Position numbers and translations under genes: made by a program. Positions 11,757-37,900 of a DNA stretch of 64,000 bases are shown piece by piece (position 1 is the stretch's first letter; each line of letters begins with the position of its first letter). Source of the DNA: Artemia franciscana (lineage: Eukaryota > Arthropoda > Branchiopoda > Anostraca > Artemiidae); NCBI RefSeq assembly GCF_032884065.1, contig NC_088867.1:1488001-1552000 (forward strand). The letters run 5' to 3'. Below the pieces are notes generated by a model, which saw only the letters and a list, made by a program, of their open reading frames with translations, made no database searches and had not been told where the DNA came from.

Positions 11757-11980
11757 TAAAACAGTTCAAAATAGGGATGAAACCTTTTTATTGACATTGA
11801 ATGGATATAAAATTATTTAACTGGATATTTCGAACACATATACAGTGTTCATCATCAGTGGTAAAACTGTTTTTACTGCTGATGATGAACACTGTATATG
11901 TGTTCGAAATATCCAGTTAAATAATTTTATATCTATTCACTGTCAACAAAAAGGTTTCATCCCCATTTTGAACTGTTTTA
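11757..11980. repeat. Large inverted repeat (about 102-bp arms), Penelope-type terminal sequence suspected
   Basis: The two arms run from 'taaaacagttcaaaat' at 11757 to 'attttgaactgtttta' at 11980 and differ at only about four positions. The spacer, 'gtggtaaaactgtttttact', is itself partly palindromic. Directly repeated 'aaaaagcaaatg' at 11704-11715 and 11979-11990 may be a 12-bp target duplication, in which case the insertion spans about 11716-11990. The wording 'gttcgaaatatccagttaa' resembles ends of Penelope-like retroelements as I remember them; that assignment is inference. Confidence 0.75.
11879..11933 (+). ncRNA. Candidate hammerhead ribozyme core
   Basis: CTGATGA (11879-11885) is followed by a 6-bp stem II (GAACAC 11887-11892 with GTGTTC 11900-11905) and GAAA (11906-11909). 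A short stem III (ATAT 11909-11912 with ATAT 11929-11932) ends at C11933, the expected cleavage position after U. This is the order of the conserved hammerhead core. Weak points: an unpaired U between CTGATGA and stem II, and no convincing stem I. A mirrored copy of the core lies on the minus strand at 11858-11828. Known: some Penelope-like elements carry minimal hammerheads in their terminal repeats. Confidence 0.35.
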
Positions 11981-13060
11981 AAAAGCAAATGGAGGGTAAT
12001 TAGCCCCTCACACCCTCTTTTCCCCAATTTCATCCGCCAAAATTTTGGTACAGCCATTTTGTTCAGTATAGACCAAATATCAAATAGTAGATGAGTTAAG
12101 GATCCATACAACCCCCCCCCCCCCAGAACCCAGGAGCAAGTGTTGTAAGCTGTGTCCTGGGGGAATATAAGGTTTTGTAGAAGACAAGGCCTTAAAATAT
12201 TAGGAAGGTGCTCATTTCACCATAAATTGAAAGATCTGGTTCCATTTTAAGAGTAAAAGTAATCGGAGGATAAATAGCCCCCCCCCTTCCCTTTTCCCCG
12301 AATGAATTCGATCAAATTTTTGAGATAGCTATTTCGTTCAAAACAGTCAATGTATCATATGACAATAAAGCTTGGGGTCATGGGTTTTAAGCTATTCCTC
12401 AGGGACATATAATGTTTTATGGAAGGAAAGGGTCGTATAACCTTTTGAAGAAGTTCCTTTGATTGGACACTGAAAGTTCTAGTTCTCCCCTTTCAGAGCC
12501 AAAAAATGATCAGAGGGTAGCACATCCCTAAGCTTTCTTTTCCCCAGATGCATCTAATCGAAAATGCGAGATAGCCATTATGCTGAAAATAGTCCAAAGG
12601 CCATGTAGCCGATCCATTGCCCCAAGATTCTTATGGAAAAATTTACCGTATACAATTTTTAAAAGGCTCATTTTATTGGGAATTGGAAGTTCAATTTCCC
12701 TTTCAAAGAGTCAAAAGTGATCGGATGGCAACTAGCCCTCTCTAACGTCCTATTTCCCCCAAAAACGTATCGGATCGAAATTTTTAAATAGCAGTTTTGT
12801 TCGAAATTGTCAAATAACTGATGTTACGAGTTTGAACCCCCCTTCCCTTCCATACCTTGGGAAAGGGCTGTAAAATATGCTAGCTGTCCATTGATAACCT
12901 ATAAAATTCTTATAGAAGGCATAGTTGTACAAAATTTAGAGGTTTTCTTTTGCACTTTTTAAGAGTCGAAAGTGAGCTAAGGGTAGCCAGCCCCCTTTCC
13001 CCGCAAGTCTTTTCCTCAAATACATCCAATTAAAATTTATAAATAGCCGTTTTGATAGAA
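11981..13060 (+). repeat. Tandem amplification of one R-family module, about 250-bp unit
   Basis: About five diverged units, recognised by 'atcggagggcaactagcccc'-like phrases near 11990, 12255, 12505, 12720 and 12975, each followed by a '...ttttcccc', 'gatcgaaatttttgagatag' and 'ccattttgttcgaaatagtc' series. The same module is present once in each R element. Two more units lie at 13860-14400. Confidence 0.65.
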
Positions 13061-13859
13061 ATAGCCAGAAATACAATTTGCTTATTGTTACTTCAATACT
13101 TCACATACTTCGATATATTGTTTCTAGATTCTCTAGAAAACAGTATTTTATACTTTCCATCCATTTTGAAACCGACTTTTTTTTATTTTCTATTTATCAG
13201 TTTCGAATTTTTCATCATCTATTTTTATTATCTTAAAATTAAATTTATTCTTATGCAAACACCTACACGCTTCATATTTCTAACTAATTTGTCCTATGGG
13301 TTTAAATTGGAACTGGTTTGATTTTGAATACCCTTTTCAGCTCCTTAATAATTTGCCTGATTTATGATCCGAACTTGGTTACCTCAACCACAGTTAAGAG
13401 CCGTTAGTGCTGTGCTATCAAGTCACGTAAAATAATTCTTGTTTTAAACTTTTTGCTGTACTCAATCAGTCACTTATGTTTTATTTTATGCAATGGAGAA
13501 TACACAAAAGCAGAACATTTTTGATGTTGTATTATTGTACTTTCATTTAAAGTGTATATATAAATGATAAATGATATAATAAATGATAATAATAATATGT
13601 ATAATAAATATAATAATAATAATAATAAATGATATAATAATGAAAATAATATATTATAATAAATGATATAATAAATGATATATAAACCTATATAAATGAC
13701 AATGATAAATTTAGAAGATTTTGAGCATTCGGAATTGGTTGAACAATAGCTCCCAATTTAACAAATTTTTATGATAAATAAACAAAAAGCTGACAAAGAT
13801 GGCAAGATTTAGAAAAATGTGCAATATGCATCAACAACTTTTTACAACTTAACAATTCT
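13061..13859. repeat. AT-rich segment with TAATAA/ATGATA microsatellite (13555-13695)
   Basis: Between 13555 and 13695 short units of 'aataat' and 'aatgatat' repeat. The flanks are AT-rich with a Phe/Tyr/Leu-rich open frame (13052-13321) that I regard as noncoding. Confidence 0.55.
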
Positions 13860-14400
13860 TGATTAAACAGTGGAAGTTCTAGGTATACATTTTAAGAGCC
13901 AAAAATGATCAGTGGGCAACACACTCCTAAGCTCTCTTTTCTCCAGATGTATTTGATCGAAAATTTGAGATAGTCATTGTGCTAAAAATAGCCCAAAGGT
14001 CATATAGTAAAGCCTTTGCCCCAAGATTCCTTGGACAAGGTTGTAAGGTATGTCCCGGGGGTATAGAAGGTGTTTATTGAAGAGTTTACCGTATGAAGTT
14101 TCAAAAAGATTGGATTGGAAATTTGAAGTTTAGTTTCCCTTTCAAAGAATCAAAAGTGATCAGATGGCAACTCTCCTCTTTTTTCCAAAAATGTATCAGA
14201 TCGAAAATTGTCCATTTGTCAAATAACTGTGGGTACAGGTTTGAAACCCCCTTCTCTTCCATACCCAGGGAAAGAGCTGTAAAATATGCTAGTTTTCCAT
14301 CGTTAATATATAAATTTCTTATGGAAGGCATAGTCCTACCATAGTTCCAAGAGCTGTAAGCCTCAATTGGTAAAAAAGGTCTTTTCCCCCCTCAATGAGT
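13860..14400 (+). repeat. Two further R-module units
   Basis: Phrases 'aatgatcagtgggcaacaca' (about 13907) and 'gtgatcagatggcaactc' (about 14155) mark two more units of the array at 11981-13060, separated from it by the AT-rich insertion. Confidence 0.55.
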
Positions 14401-14439
14401 TTTTTTCAAAGTAGTATTCTGTAAACTTTAAATTAAAAA

Positions 14440-14830
14440 ATTGTGACAGATGTTTCCGGTACGAAAACACTAAGAAATTAAACAAAAATAAAAAAAAGTA
14501 AATAGCGACACTAGATGAGCAAAATCTTTACGCTGAAGTTTGAATTTTGTTCTTATTCCTTAAGAGCGATCCCTGGATCACAAAGTCCGATTAATTAGAA
14601 TATATAGCTGTTTTGGAAGTACTAAAAAAAAATCAAAAATTTAGTGTAAAAAGCGAAGTATTGACGAGGGGAGCGAACACCCTCATATACGTAATAATCT
14701 CTGAAATTCATTCTTAAAAAAAAAAAGAAAAAAAGAAAAAACAGAGAAAGAAGGAACCAGATTTTCTTGGGGGAGAGGGGGGTCGTACCAGCCCCTGTGT
14801 ATCTACCTGTGCATAGGGGCAATTAACATT
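14440..14830 (+). mobile_element. R-family 3' foldback remnant
   Basis: Contains 'tttacgctgaagtttgaatt' and 'gtgtaaaaagcgaagtattg', the two facing sides of an R-type palindrome, then 'atacgtaataatctctg'. Heavily diverged and without ends. Confidence 0.45.
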
Positions 14831-15300
14831 GAGGGGTATTTCTAAATTTTATTTCACTAGAACCTAACGATATAGGCTATTTATTTCTTATTAAAGGAAA
14901 TATTTAATTTTGAAACTCCCAAACTGTAGTTTATAACATATTAATATTTTGCTGAAACACCCTCAAGTTTGTTTTTGATGGCTGCAAAGGTGTTTTGAGA
15001 AAACAAAAAATGACTACTAAAGGTGTCCTATCCAGCCTCGTCTGAAAGCTTATTTAACCCTTTCAGGCAAAAACTTTAAAGCAGGAAGTATGATGTACAC
15101 TGAGAAGCAGGAATGAGTGAATGAGTGCAAAGACCCAATGAAAGGTTTGACAAAGACCAAAGACGCAAAACCTAGGTTTGACAAAGACCCAATGACAAAG
15201 ACACAAGAAGTTTTGGTGTTTTTTTTTTATTTCACAATATATGTTTGGGTTAACAAACTGTACAATAATAAATATTATCCACCCAAATAAAACCCAATAG
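14831..15300. other. Upstream region of gene A, nothing recognised
   Basis: Includes short local duplications of 'gacaaagacccaatg' (about 15130-15200). No open frame of note. Confidence 0.4.
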
Positions 15301-15344
15301 GCGTTTAAATTGCTTTGAAAAAAACATGCTCATAATACCTTCAA

Positions 15345-15425
15345 AAAACCAATCTTGTTTGACTGCACTATATATTTCGCAACTTAAGCATTATAAAAGA
15401 GATTTTTTAGTTAATTCAAATCAGT
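15345..15425 (+). promoter_or_regulatory. Gene A core promoter: TATA box and initiator
   Basis: TATAAAAG at 15392-15399 lies 31 bp before the A of a TCAGT initiator (15421-15425), a canonical arthropod spacing. The upstream block 'cttgtttgactgcact' plus 'atatttcgcaactt' is shared almost unchanged with gene B (TATA at 34878). The start codon follows about 30 bases after the predicted transcription start. Confidence 0.75.
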
Positions 15426-15452
15426 AGTCGATAAGCTGCTTATCAGTTGAAG

Positions 15453-30293
<14,841 letters not shown>

Positions 30294-30338
30294 ACTATAT
30301 GTATATATTTTTATATTATTTTTTACTGAGCTTTCTCT

Positions 30339-30344
30339 AATAAA
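30339..30344 (+). terminator. Gene A poly(A) signal AATAAA
   Basis: AATAAA 45 bases after the stop codon. Confidence 0.75.
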
Positions 30345-30959
30345 GCAGTCGTATACCATATCTCAAATTCTTTTTTCTCGCTTTAGTAAGAAAAAACTAG
30401 CAAATTATTATTATTAGATCATCTAGCAGAAATGGTGTTGAGGTTTCAAAATCACAATTATGGGGTTTAATTTGTAATTAGGCTTAGTTAAATTTTAACT
30501 AATATCTAGATACGTCCCTTCAAAAAAAAGAAAAAGAAAAAAATTGTATTAATCTTCGATAAGAATATTAAGTAACTTTGTTATGCAGAATTATATTATT
30601 TATCTCAAAATCTATAACAGCCGTATTTCAAATATTCATTTGCTATACTATCAGAACTTAGTACCCTATTGTTTTTAATACTTTTAGTACTGTATCTAGC
30701 CCTTCATCGCAACAGAAACTTTTTTTTCTTTTACTGCAACAATATCGTAAAAATAGTAAAAATTGTAAAATTTTTAAATCTTCAAATTTAAAAAAAAATC
30801 TTTAGATTTAAAAATTTTTAAATCTAGCTGTCTGAGAATTTTCACTAGATAGGTTTTTGGTACTCATCCCGCCAAATCTTTGTTCTAGGCCGTAAAGCCC
30901 CTCAGACCCTGGGGAGAAAATGTAAACGCATGTCCATAATCATCCTTCTAGAGAAACTG
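30345..30959. other. Downstream flank of gene A
   Basis: Includes a block at about 30585-30725 ('tctcaaa.tctataacag', 'catttgctatactatcag', 'acttttagtactgtatct') that matches a block at about 52935-53075 downstream of gene B. Otherwise nothing recognised. Confidence 0.5.
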
Positions 30960-31580
30960 AACAAAAGTTTTTGTAGTTTTGTTTTTAGTTCTTTCAAAAA
31001 TGCTTTATATTTTTCTAATTAAGCAAATCATTGTGTTTCAGGAGACGTTCTTAAAAAATTGGGGACGGATTTCAAACTTTAGCGTAAAGAACCAGGTATT
31101 GAGGAGAGGTCAACACTCTTGATATACGTAATAATTTCTGTTCGTTTTAAGCTTTAAAATCTACAATTTAAATTGAACACATTCAGTACACTACACTTGC
31201 TAATTACATTCAGTTGAAAAACTTGTTTTTTTTATTTAATTTCTGATCATTTTTTAAATATTGGCAGGAATCTAGCTCCATCTCCAGGGAAAAATCCTTC
31301 CTTCCTATGGGACTATCTTCTAGATAATTTAATCCTGCTGAATATTTACCCCAGACAATTTACCCTTAACACGTAAAACCGAGTCGGCAAAGAGAAAGCA
31401 AGAAATAAAAAAAATCGTATAGGAATTCTGGCAAATTCCCCCCAGCGAAAAATTTGCCCTGAAAAGTTAACCACCTGGAAAATTCCCTCCTCTTGAAAAA
31501 TTCTTCCTGTGAGAAACCCCCCAGCAGAAAGCTCACCCCCTCTTCGAAACACTTTAGCATTATAATTAAACACTAGTGTC
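30960..31580. mobile_element. R-family remnant
   Basis: 'tttagcgtaaagaaccagg', 'tacgtaataatttctgttcg' and 'cattcagttgaaaaacttg' mark an R palindrome side. The following 'gggaaaaatccttccttcc' and 'gaaaaattcttcctgtgag' segment is related to the GC-skewed interior. Confidence 0.5.
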
Positions 31581-31919
31581 TAGGAACACAGCTGTTCTCA
31601 ACACTAAATACTAAACACTAAAATCGCAAACTAAACAAGTATTTAGTCCTGGAAAACTTTAGCAAACAGGTTTTCCAGAATAGAGCTAAGAAATCCCATC
31701 TCCTCACAATACCATAGTGGATGTACCTCTTTAGGAGCTCTCTGAGTTTTAATGAATCAATGCACAATTAGACTATTTAGTCCAATTAAAAAATTGGACT
31801 ATTTTGTCCAATTTTTTAGTCTAATTAGTCTGACTATTAGTCAGTACACATAAAAGTGTACATTTCCCAATATGCTTTCGTTCCTGCTAACGAGCATGAA
31901 GCTAAGATTTTCAGTTTTT
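31581..31919. other. Intergenic sequence with short inverted repeats
   Basis: Contains interleaved 'ggactattttgtcc' and 'aattggac/gtccaatt' motifs at 31765-31840 able to form alternative small hairpins. No gene seen. Confidence 0.45.
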
Positions 31920-32790
31920 TGGGAAGGTATAAAGAGGGAGGCTTTGAATGGAATAGAAAGAAGGAGGAGCGTGCGTAACTGCTTTGGCCTCAGGGGGCTT
32001 GGTATTTTAACTTGGCACTAATGTTGAAAGAAAATCAATGACCAAAGACGTTTAGTTTTTGGCATTGTTTAATATGATAATAAGGCAGTTTTACTAGTTT
32101 ACTAGTAAACTAGTAAACTTGACAAAATTAATGCAATACTATGTGTTTGATTTCAGTTTTAAAGAAAAACACAGTTCTGAAGCTTTATAAAAATGCAAAA
32201 AGCACTAAATACTAAGTGACGTTGTTGGTTTTAGTCAGCACTGGTGGCAATTTTCATTTTTAAAAGGAAGGTCGTATCCAGAGGTTGGGGGAGGAGGTCT
32301 TGGTGTTTCAGCCCCTTCCAAAATTTTTGTCCCACTCTCAAGAACGTAACAAAAATAAATATAAATAAATTTTCGACACGTTTCTAGAGTTTTTTGTGTG
32401 ACCCCCCACCCCCTAAGGGAAATATTCCCCTTGAACAAAAGCCATACTCTTTTTCTAAAAACTTGAATTTTTTGTTGACATAATTTTGTTCCACAAGAAT
32501 AAAAACATACTAAAAAACTGGAATAAGAGGAATATTTTGAAATAGAATTTTATGATAACGAACGTGTGGCAATCAGAATGCTAAGCCTTGTCTTTGCTAG
32601 GGTTGAAGTCCCGGGTCACCAATGAGTGATGTAATGGCATTATTAAGTGGGTGACAAACACTCGAAATTCTGACCATGACGAATAAAGAGGTCGCAAGGA
32701 AACAGCATCAAGCCTTAGCTACGAGGATTGAAGGTTCCAGCCAGGTTCTAAATTATTGTCAATTAGTCAATTGGAATAATTGCAAATTCG
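31920..32790 (+). mobile_element. 5'-truncated LINE 3' end plus long 3' UTR
   Basis: Starts with the last codons of the LINE ORF2 tail ('aggaggagcgtgcgtaactg') and continues through its 3' UTR ('cttggcactaatgttgaaag', 'gcaaaaagcactaaatact', 'ccacaagaataaaaacatac') to a tRNA-like tail with a possible B box, 'gggttgaagtcccgg' near 32602. A second copy in opposite orientation lies at 35280-36110. Confidence 0.65.
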
Positions 32791-33239
32791 AATAATTCAC
32801 TAGACATATGTTTTCTTGAAGGGATGGGATATAGATATAACCATCCAACAAAACACAAAATAGCACAATGGGATTATTGCTGCCACAATATTAACGGCTG
32901 TAAACAATTTTTCAACTGTAACAATCATCTTATGCTATTTTTTTTTTAAATTACATTTTCGTTATAATAGGTTAACACTCTTTATAGTAGTACCAACAAT
33001 CAATTGCTATATCTCAAATATGTCTTTGGTAAAAAAAGAAGGAAAACTTGTATCCAAAGGACTTTGATTAGAAACATATATAATTTTTGCTAAAATGAAA
33101 TTGAGTATTTTTTTCGAAGCTAAAAGTGATTTCAAAAGTGAATTGATAGCTCATTTCTAAAACATACATTGTACCATTTTCTGGGCCAAAGCAGGACATC
33201 GGATCCGTCAAAATTTTGTTTCAGTTTAAAGCTTTTGCT
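32791..33239. other. Intergenic sequence, nothing recognised
   Basis: No gene or repeat identified. Confidence 0.4.
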
Positions 33240-34640
33240 AGTACGTAGAAGTATTTAGAACTATTACTGCTAACAACTCACTGCAGCAGAAAGCCACCTA
33301 AGGCCACACTGCTACGCACGCTTCTCCTCCGTCCCAATCTATTCAAAACCTCCTTCTTTACACACTCATAAGAAGTTACCATTTTCTTTAGATCTTTCTT
33401 CATTAGATCCTCTCACCCCAGTCGCGGACGACCTGCTTTTTGTTCAGCCCTAGAAAGTTTTCCCAAAAGGACAATCTTCACCAATATGTCATCCTTCATC
33501 CACAGAACGTGCCCTAGCCATCTCAACCTTCCAACGTAGAAATATTTACAACTACTACTGCTAACAACTCACCGCAGCAGAAAGCCACCTAAGGCCAACA
33601 CTGCTACGCATGCTCCTCCTCAGTTCCCATCTATTCAAAGCATCACTCTTTATATGCTTTCTGGAAGTTACCATTTTCTTTAAATCTTTCTTTATGACAT
33701 CCTCCCACCCCAGCCGTGGACAACCTGCTTTTTGTTCAGCCCTAGACGATTTTCCGAAAAGGACAATCTTCACCAATCCGTTATCCTTCATCCACAGAAC
33801 GTGCCCTATCCATCTCAACCTTTCTCTCATTTTAGCCCTAGTAACCGGGATTGAACCACATTTTTCATGCACACTACTGTTTGAAATTCCATTTACCAGC
33901 TTGGTATTCAAAACAATTCTCTGGAAAATATCTAGTAAATCTTCATTGGCTTTTCAGAGCGCCCATGCTTCAAAGCCATACTTGACCAGTGTGATCACTG
34001 TAGTCTCCAATATTCAAATCTTAGTTTGCAGACTCATCTTCCTATTCTTCCAAACTTTTTTTTAGCTGTGAAAAATAAACTCCGACTCTCGGCTATTCTA
34101 CTTAATACATTTTCAATGCGATCACCGTCTTTACTAATAATGCTAACAAGGTAAGTGACGCTGTCCACCTGATCCATTTTTTTTTTACCAAAGGTTGCCT
34201 TTTATTTTCACTTATTCCTAGGCTAAGTGATTTAGTCTTCTTAACATTAATTTTTGAACCTAATCTAGTACCCTAAACTCGCAAAACCTCTTAAAGCGCA
34301 TTCATTTTGCTCACATGTTCATCTAGGATACTTAAATCGTCAGCATAATCAAGTCCTGGATAGTTTTTCCTCCCCGTTTGATTCCGTGATCTCCCATTGC
34401 CTTTCCTACGTTAACTTAAGACAAAGTCCATTAATGTGTTCCGTATAAAGGAGGATTGAACACAACCCTGCTTAACTCAATACAACCAGCTCAATACAAA
34501 CCAGATTCAATGCAAACCAGCAGCTAACCTTATTTCCTATATTAAACACCTTCGTTAAAAATCTCTTATCAACAGAATAAGCACTTGCTCATAATCTATA
34601 AAACTGTGGACCAAAGGTGCATGATAACTCAGGCACTTCT
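33240..34640 (-). pseudogene. LINE reverse-transcriptase and C-terminal fragment with duplicated tail
   Basis: On the minus strand, GLDYADDLSILDEHVSKMN near 34330-34375 contains the catalytic YADD. It is followed leftwards by NVKKTKSLSLGIS and, at 33911-33561, by MRERLRWIGHVLWMKDNGL and GCPRLGWEDVIKKDLKKM, the C-terminal tail typical of one LINE clade. The last ~300 bases are present twice in tandem (33240-33545 and 33535-33860). Frameshifts and stops throughout. It ends about 300 bp upstream of the gene B promoter. Confidence 0.75.
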
Positions 34641-34789
34641 CAATTATTAACCTAAATTAACGGACAGATTTGTTGTAGGTCTTTCCAAAAACTTTAGACA
34701 TCTTTTTGTTTCGACCCGTTTGTTCGGGCGAGCAAAAACAACAATAGAAACAACATTAACAACTCGAAATGTACCCAACAGATGATTAA
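34641..34789. other. Gene B distal upstream region
   Basis: Short spacer between the LINE fragment and the promoter block shared with gene A. Confidence 0.4.
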
Positions 34790-34910
34790 AATGCTTTGGA
34801 AAAGACAAGTTCCTAATATTGCCTCGTAGAAAAAAAAATCTTGTTTGACTGCACTTAATATTTCGCAACTTCAACATTATAAAAGATATTTTTTGGTTTT
34901 TCAAATCAGT
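34790..34910 (+). promoter_or_regulatory. Gene B core promoter: TATA box and initiator
   Basis: TATAAAAG at 34878-34885 and TCAGT at 34906-34910, 30 bp from the T of the TATA box to the initiator A. The stretch from 'aaatgctttggaaaa' through 'cttgtttgactgcactt' and 'aatatttcgcaactt' matches the gene A upstream block. Confidence 0.75.
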
Positions 34911-34937
34911 AGTCTGTAAGCCGCTTATCAGTTTAAG

Positions 34938-34986
34938 ATGAAAGCTAATTGTTTGGCCCTTATTTTCTTAGTTGCTGCTGCTTCAG
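34938..34986 (+). CDS. Gene B exon 1 (signal peptide)
   Basis: Forty-nine bases from the first ATG after the initiator; donor 'tcag|gtaaga'. The leader differs from that of gene A mainly in residues 3-4 and 7-10. Confidence 0.85.
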
Positions 34987-37900
34987 GTAAGAAAGTTTTG
35001 CAATAAGGTACTCTTTTTCATAAGGCCAAGACTTCTTATTTATAATCTATCTTAAGTAATGCAGAAAATTTAAACAATGCTCAGCACAAGTTTTATTTTT
35101 GTGTACTACCAAAAAAAAACAACACAATTATTAGGTCTTCTCCATTCAGTCCTCGGCCTTAGCACTTATTTTGGTATACAAATCAGTAGTCAAGCTTCTT
35201 ACGAGTTGAAAATGAAAGCTAGCAGCAAACTGGGCCGTTAGACTTTAAAAATAAAGCGTTACAAAACCGCCTTCTCCTTGCCATAGTCTTCAAACCTGGC
35301 GAACTGGCTGGAGCCATTGATCCTCCTGATTATTGCCTAATGCTGTTTCTTTCCGATATCTTCATTTGCCTAGTCATGGTCAGCATTTTGAGTATTTCGC
35401 ACCCACTTAACTATGCCATCACTTCACTTATCAGTGACTCAGGGCTTTAACCCTCGCACAGATTCAGAGTTAGCGATCTGATTACCGCAACTTCGTTATC
35501 GTAAAATCCTTTTTCCTGATATTCCTTTTATTCCAGTTTTTAATAGTATGTTTTTTTTCTTGTGGCACAAAATTATGCCTACAAAAATTCAAGTTTTAAG
35601 CAGAAAAGTATGGCTTTTTTTCAGGGGGGGGGATATTTTCCTTTGGGGGGCTGCACAAAAATCTCTAAAACTTATCAAGTTTAATGTATATGTATATTTA
35701 TTAAGTTCTACAAAATTTCGGACAAAATTTTTGGAGGCGATTCAGATCTCGTAATCTCCTCTCTGGATTCGGCCTTTCTTATATGAATGGAAACTACCAT
35801 CAGCGTTAAATAAATCACCAACGTCGCCTTGTATTTAGTGCTTCTTGCACTAATTGGTTGCACTGTGTTCTTGGTGTTTTTATAATGCTTCAGAACTGTT
35901 TTTTTTCTTCAGAAACTGAAATCAGACACATATTACTAGATTAATTTTGTCAATTTTACTAATATGCCTTATTATTACACTGAAAAATGCCAAGAAACAC
36001 CAAAAACAAACATCGTTGGTGATTGATTTTCTTTCAATATTAGTGCCAAGCACCATGAGGCCAACGCAGCTACGCACACTCCTTCTCCGTCCCAATCTAT
36101 TCAAAGCCCCCTTTAAAACCTCCCCAAAAATTGAAAATCTTAGCTAGTCGCTCCTTGGAAGGAGATAGAGACTATTGGAAAACTACTTATATGTGTACCG
36201 AATTTTGTGTACACTGATTCATTAAAACATAAAGAGTTCCCAACAAGAAACCTCTACTAAGATCATCGTAAGGGGATGGGATTTTTTTTTTCGAATTCTA
36301 ACTTGGAGGACCCATTTGATAAAGTTTTTGGGACTACACGCTTCTTTGTTTTTAGTGTTTTTAGTGTTCTTTGTTTTTAGTGTTTTTGCTTCTTTGTATT
36401 TAGTGTTGAAAACAGTATTGCTCCAAAACGCTAGTGTTTACTTTTAATCAAAACGCTAATCTAACTTTCGTTTTTACTTTTCTCTTTACTTTTACTAGTC
36501 TCTTTACTTTTAATCTAGTTTTTACTAGTTTTTACTCGTTTTTACTAGTCTCTTTACTTTTAATCTAAACGCTAGTGTTTACTTTTAATCTAACGGTAAA
36601 GTGTTTAGTCTCAAGAGTTTGGTGTATATGGTAAATAAAACGATTTAGTAAAATACTATGCAATTCACATATAATTTCATTATTATTTTTCATTGGTTTA
36701 TTTCGTTTGTAGTACGTTAGAAATATTATATTGTAAAGCATATGTTTGTGAATAAAATCAGACATTTTGTGGCAATGGAAATAGAATCAATGAGCAGCCC
36801 CCTAGTAACCGAAGTTAAATATAAAATAAATAAAATATAATAGATAGATATAAAATATATAAATAGATATAAAATAGATAAGTTAACAATATATACACCA
36901 TATTTACGGTGACTCAAATACTATGTAATTCTTCTGATTCAAACTTTCACCACACAACACTTGCAAGCCTTAGAAACTGGGCCATTTTCAAAAACGGGAG
37001 AAATACATCCTCGAAAGGAAGAGTAATTTTAATGAAAATTGCAGCATTAAATACAGCATATCAGGAAGCAGTATTTTAAAAGTATCAAGCTCCTATCTGC
37101 ACAAATATGGACGTTTTAAAAGTAAGAAAATCAAGGATGCGTGTTTACTTGTTTATTTATTCTAGGCTAATTGTATCATACTTATTGCCTAAGTATATCA
37201 TTAGGAAAAATTGAAAGTGTTGCAGACCTTTTCCAATAGCAAAAAGGATTGTACTGTGGCAAAGTGGTATCCCTGCTACTTTGTGTGGCAGGGCAAAAAC
37301 CAAAATTTTGGGCGAAAGGATGCTAAAATATTCTAAAAATGTGAAAATGTGAAAATTCTAAGATACCCTATCAATTTAATATTTTAGAAAATTATGTGAA
37401 AAGCTTTTCGGTTACAGAGATAGTAATGCTGCGGAATAGTTCATTCGTTCTTAAATAAACACGCAGTCCCTAAAACGTAAATGTTTACTATAGACATTGG
37501 TTTAAAAGCTCCATTTAACTACATTTATTCAAATTACCCTTATTAAAATTTATAAGCTAGTGCATTATTGCGGAAAAGTCTTTTTGGAGAAGGGCCGGTA
37601 AATCTTTGTGCATGTGGGCTTGAAGTCTTGAAAAGAACATTTTATGCCCAAATTTCCTAACTTTCTACGATTATTGTGCTGAGTGTAAGATATTATTTTT
37701 ACCAAGAATTTTCGTCAGTTTCATCACAAAGATCGGATCATTTAGACTCGTGACACAATATCGTCTTACAATAGTTTACAGACTTATTGGGTTTTCTAGC
37801 GAAATTTATAATGTTTCGATTTACACAAAGCTAAAATTTATGAAATGAGAATAATACATATTGAATCACATCTTGAACATACAGATTACTGTCTAACTAC

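Noticed and set aside
33610-34065. 151-codon plus-strand open frame
   Set aside because: Antisense to the LINE C-terminal tail, which carries recognisable motifs on the minus strand.
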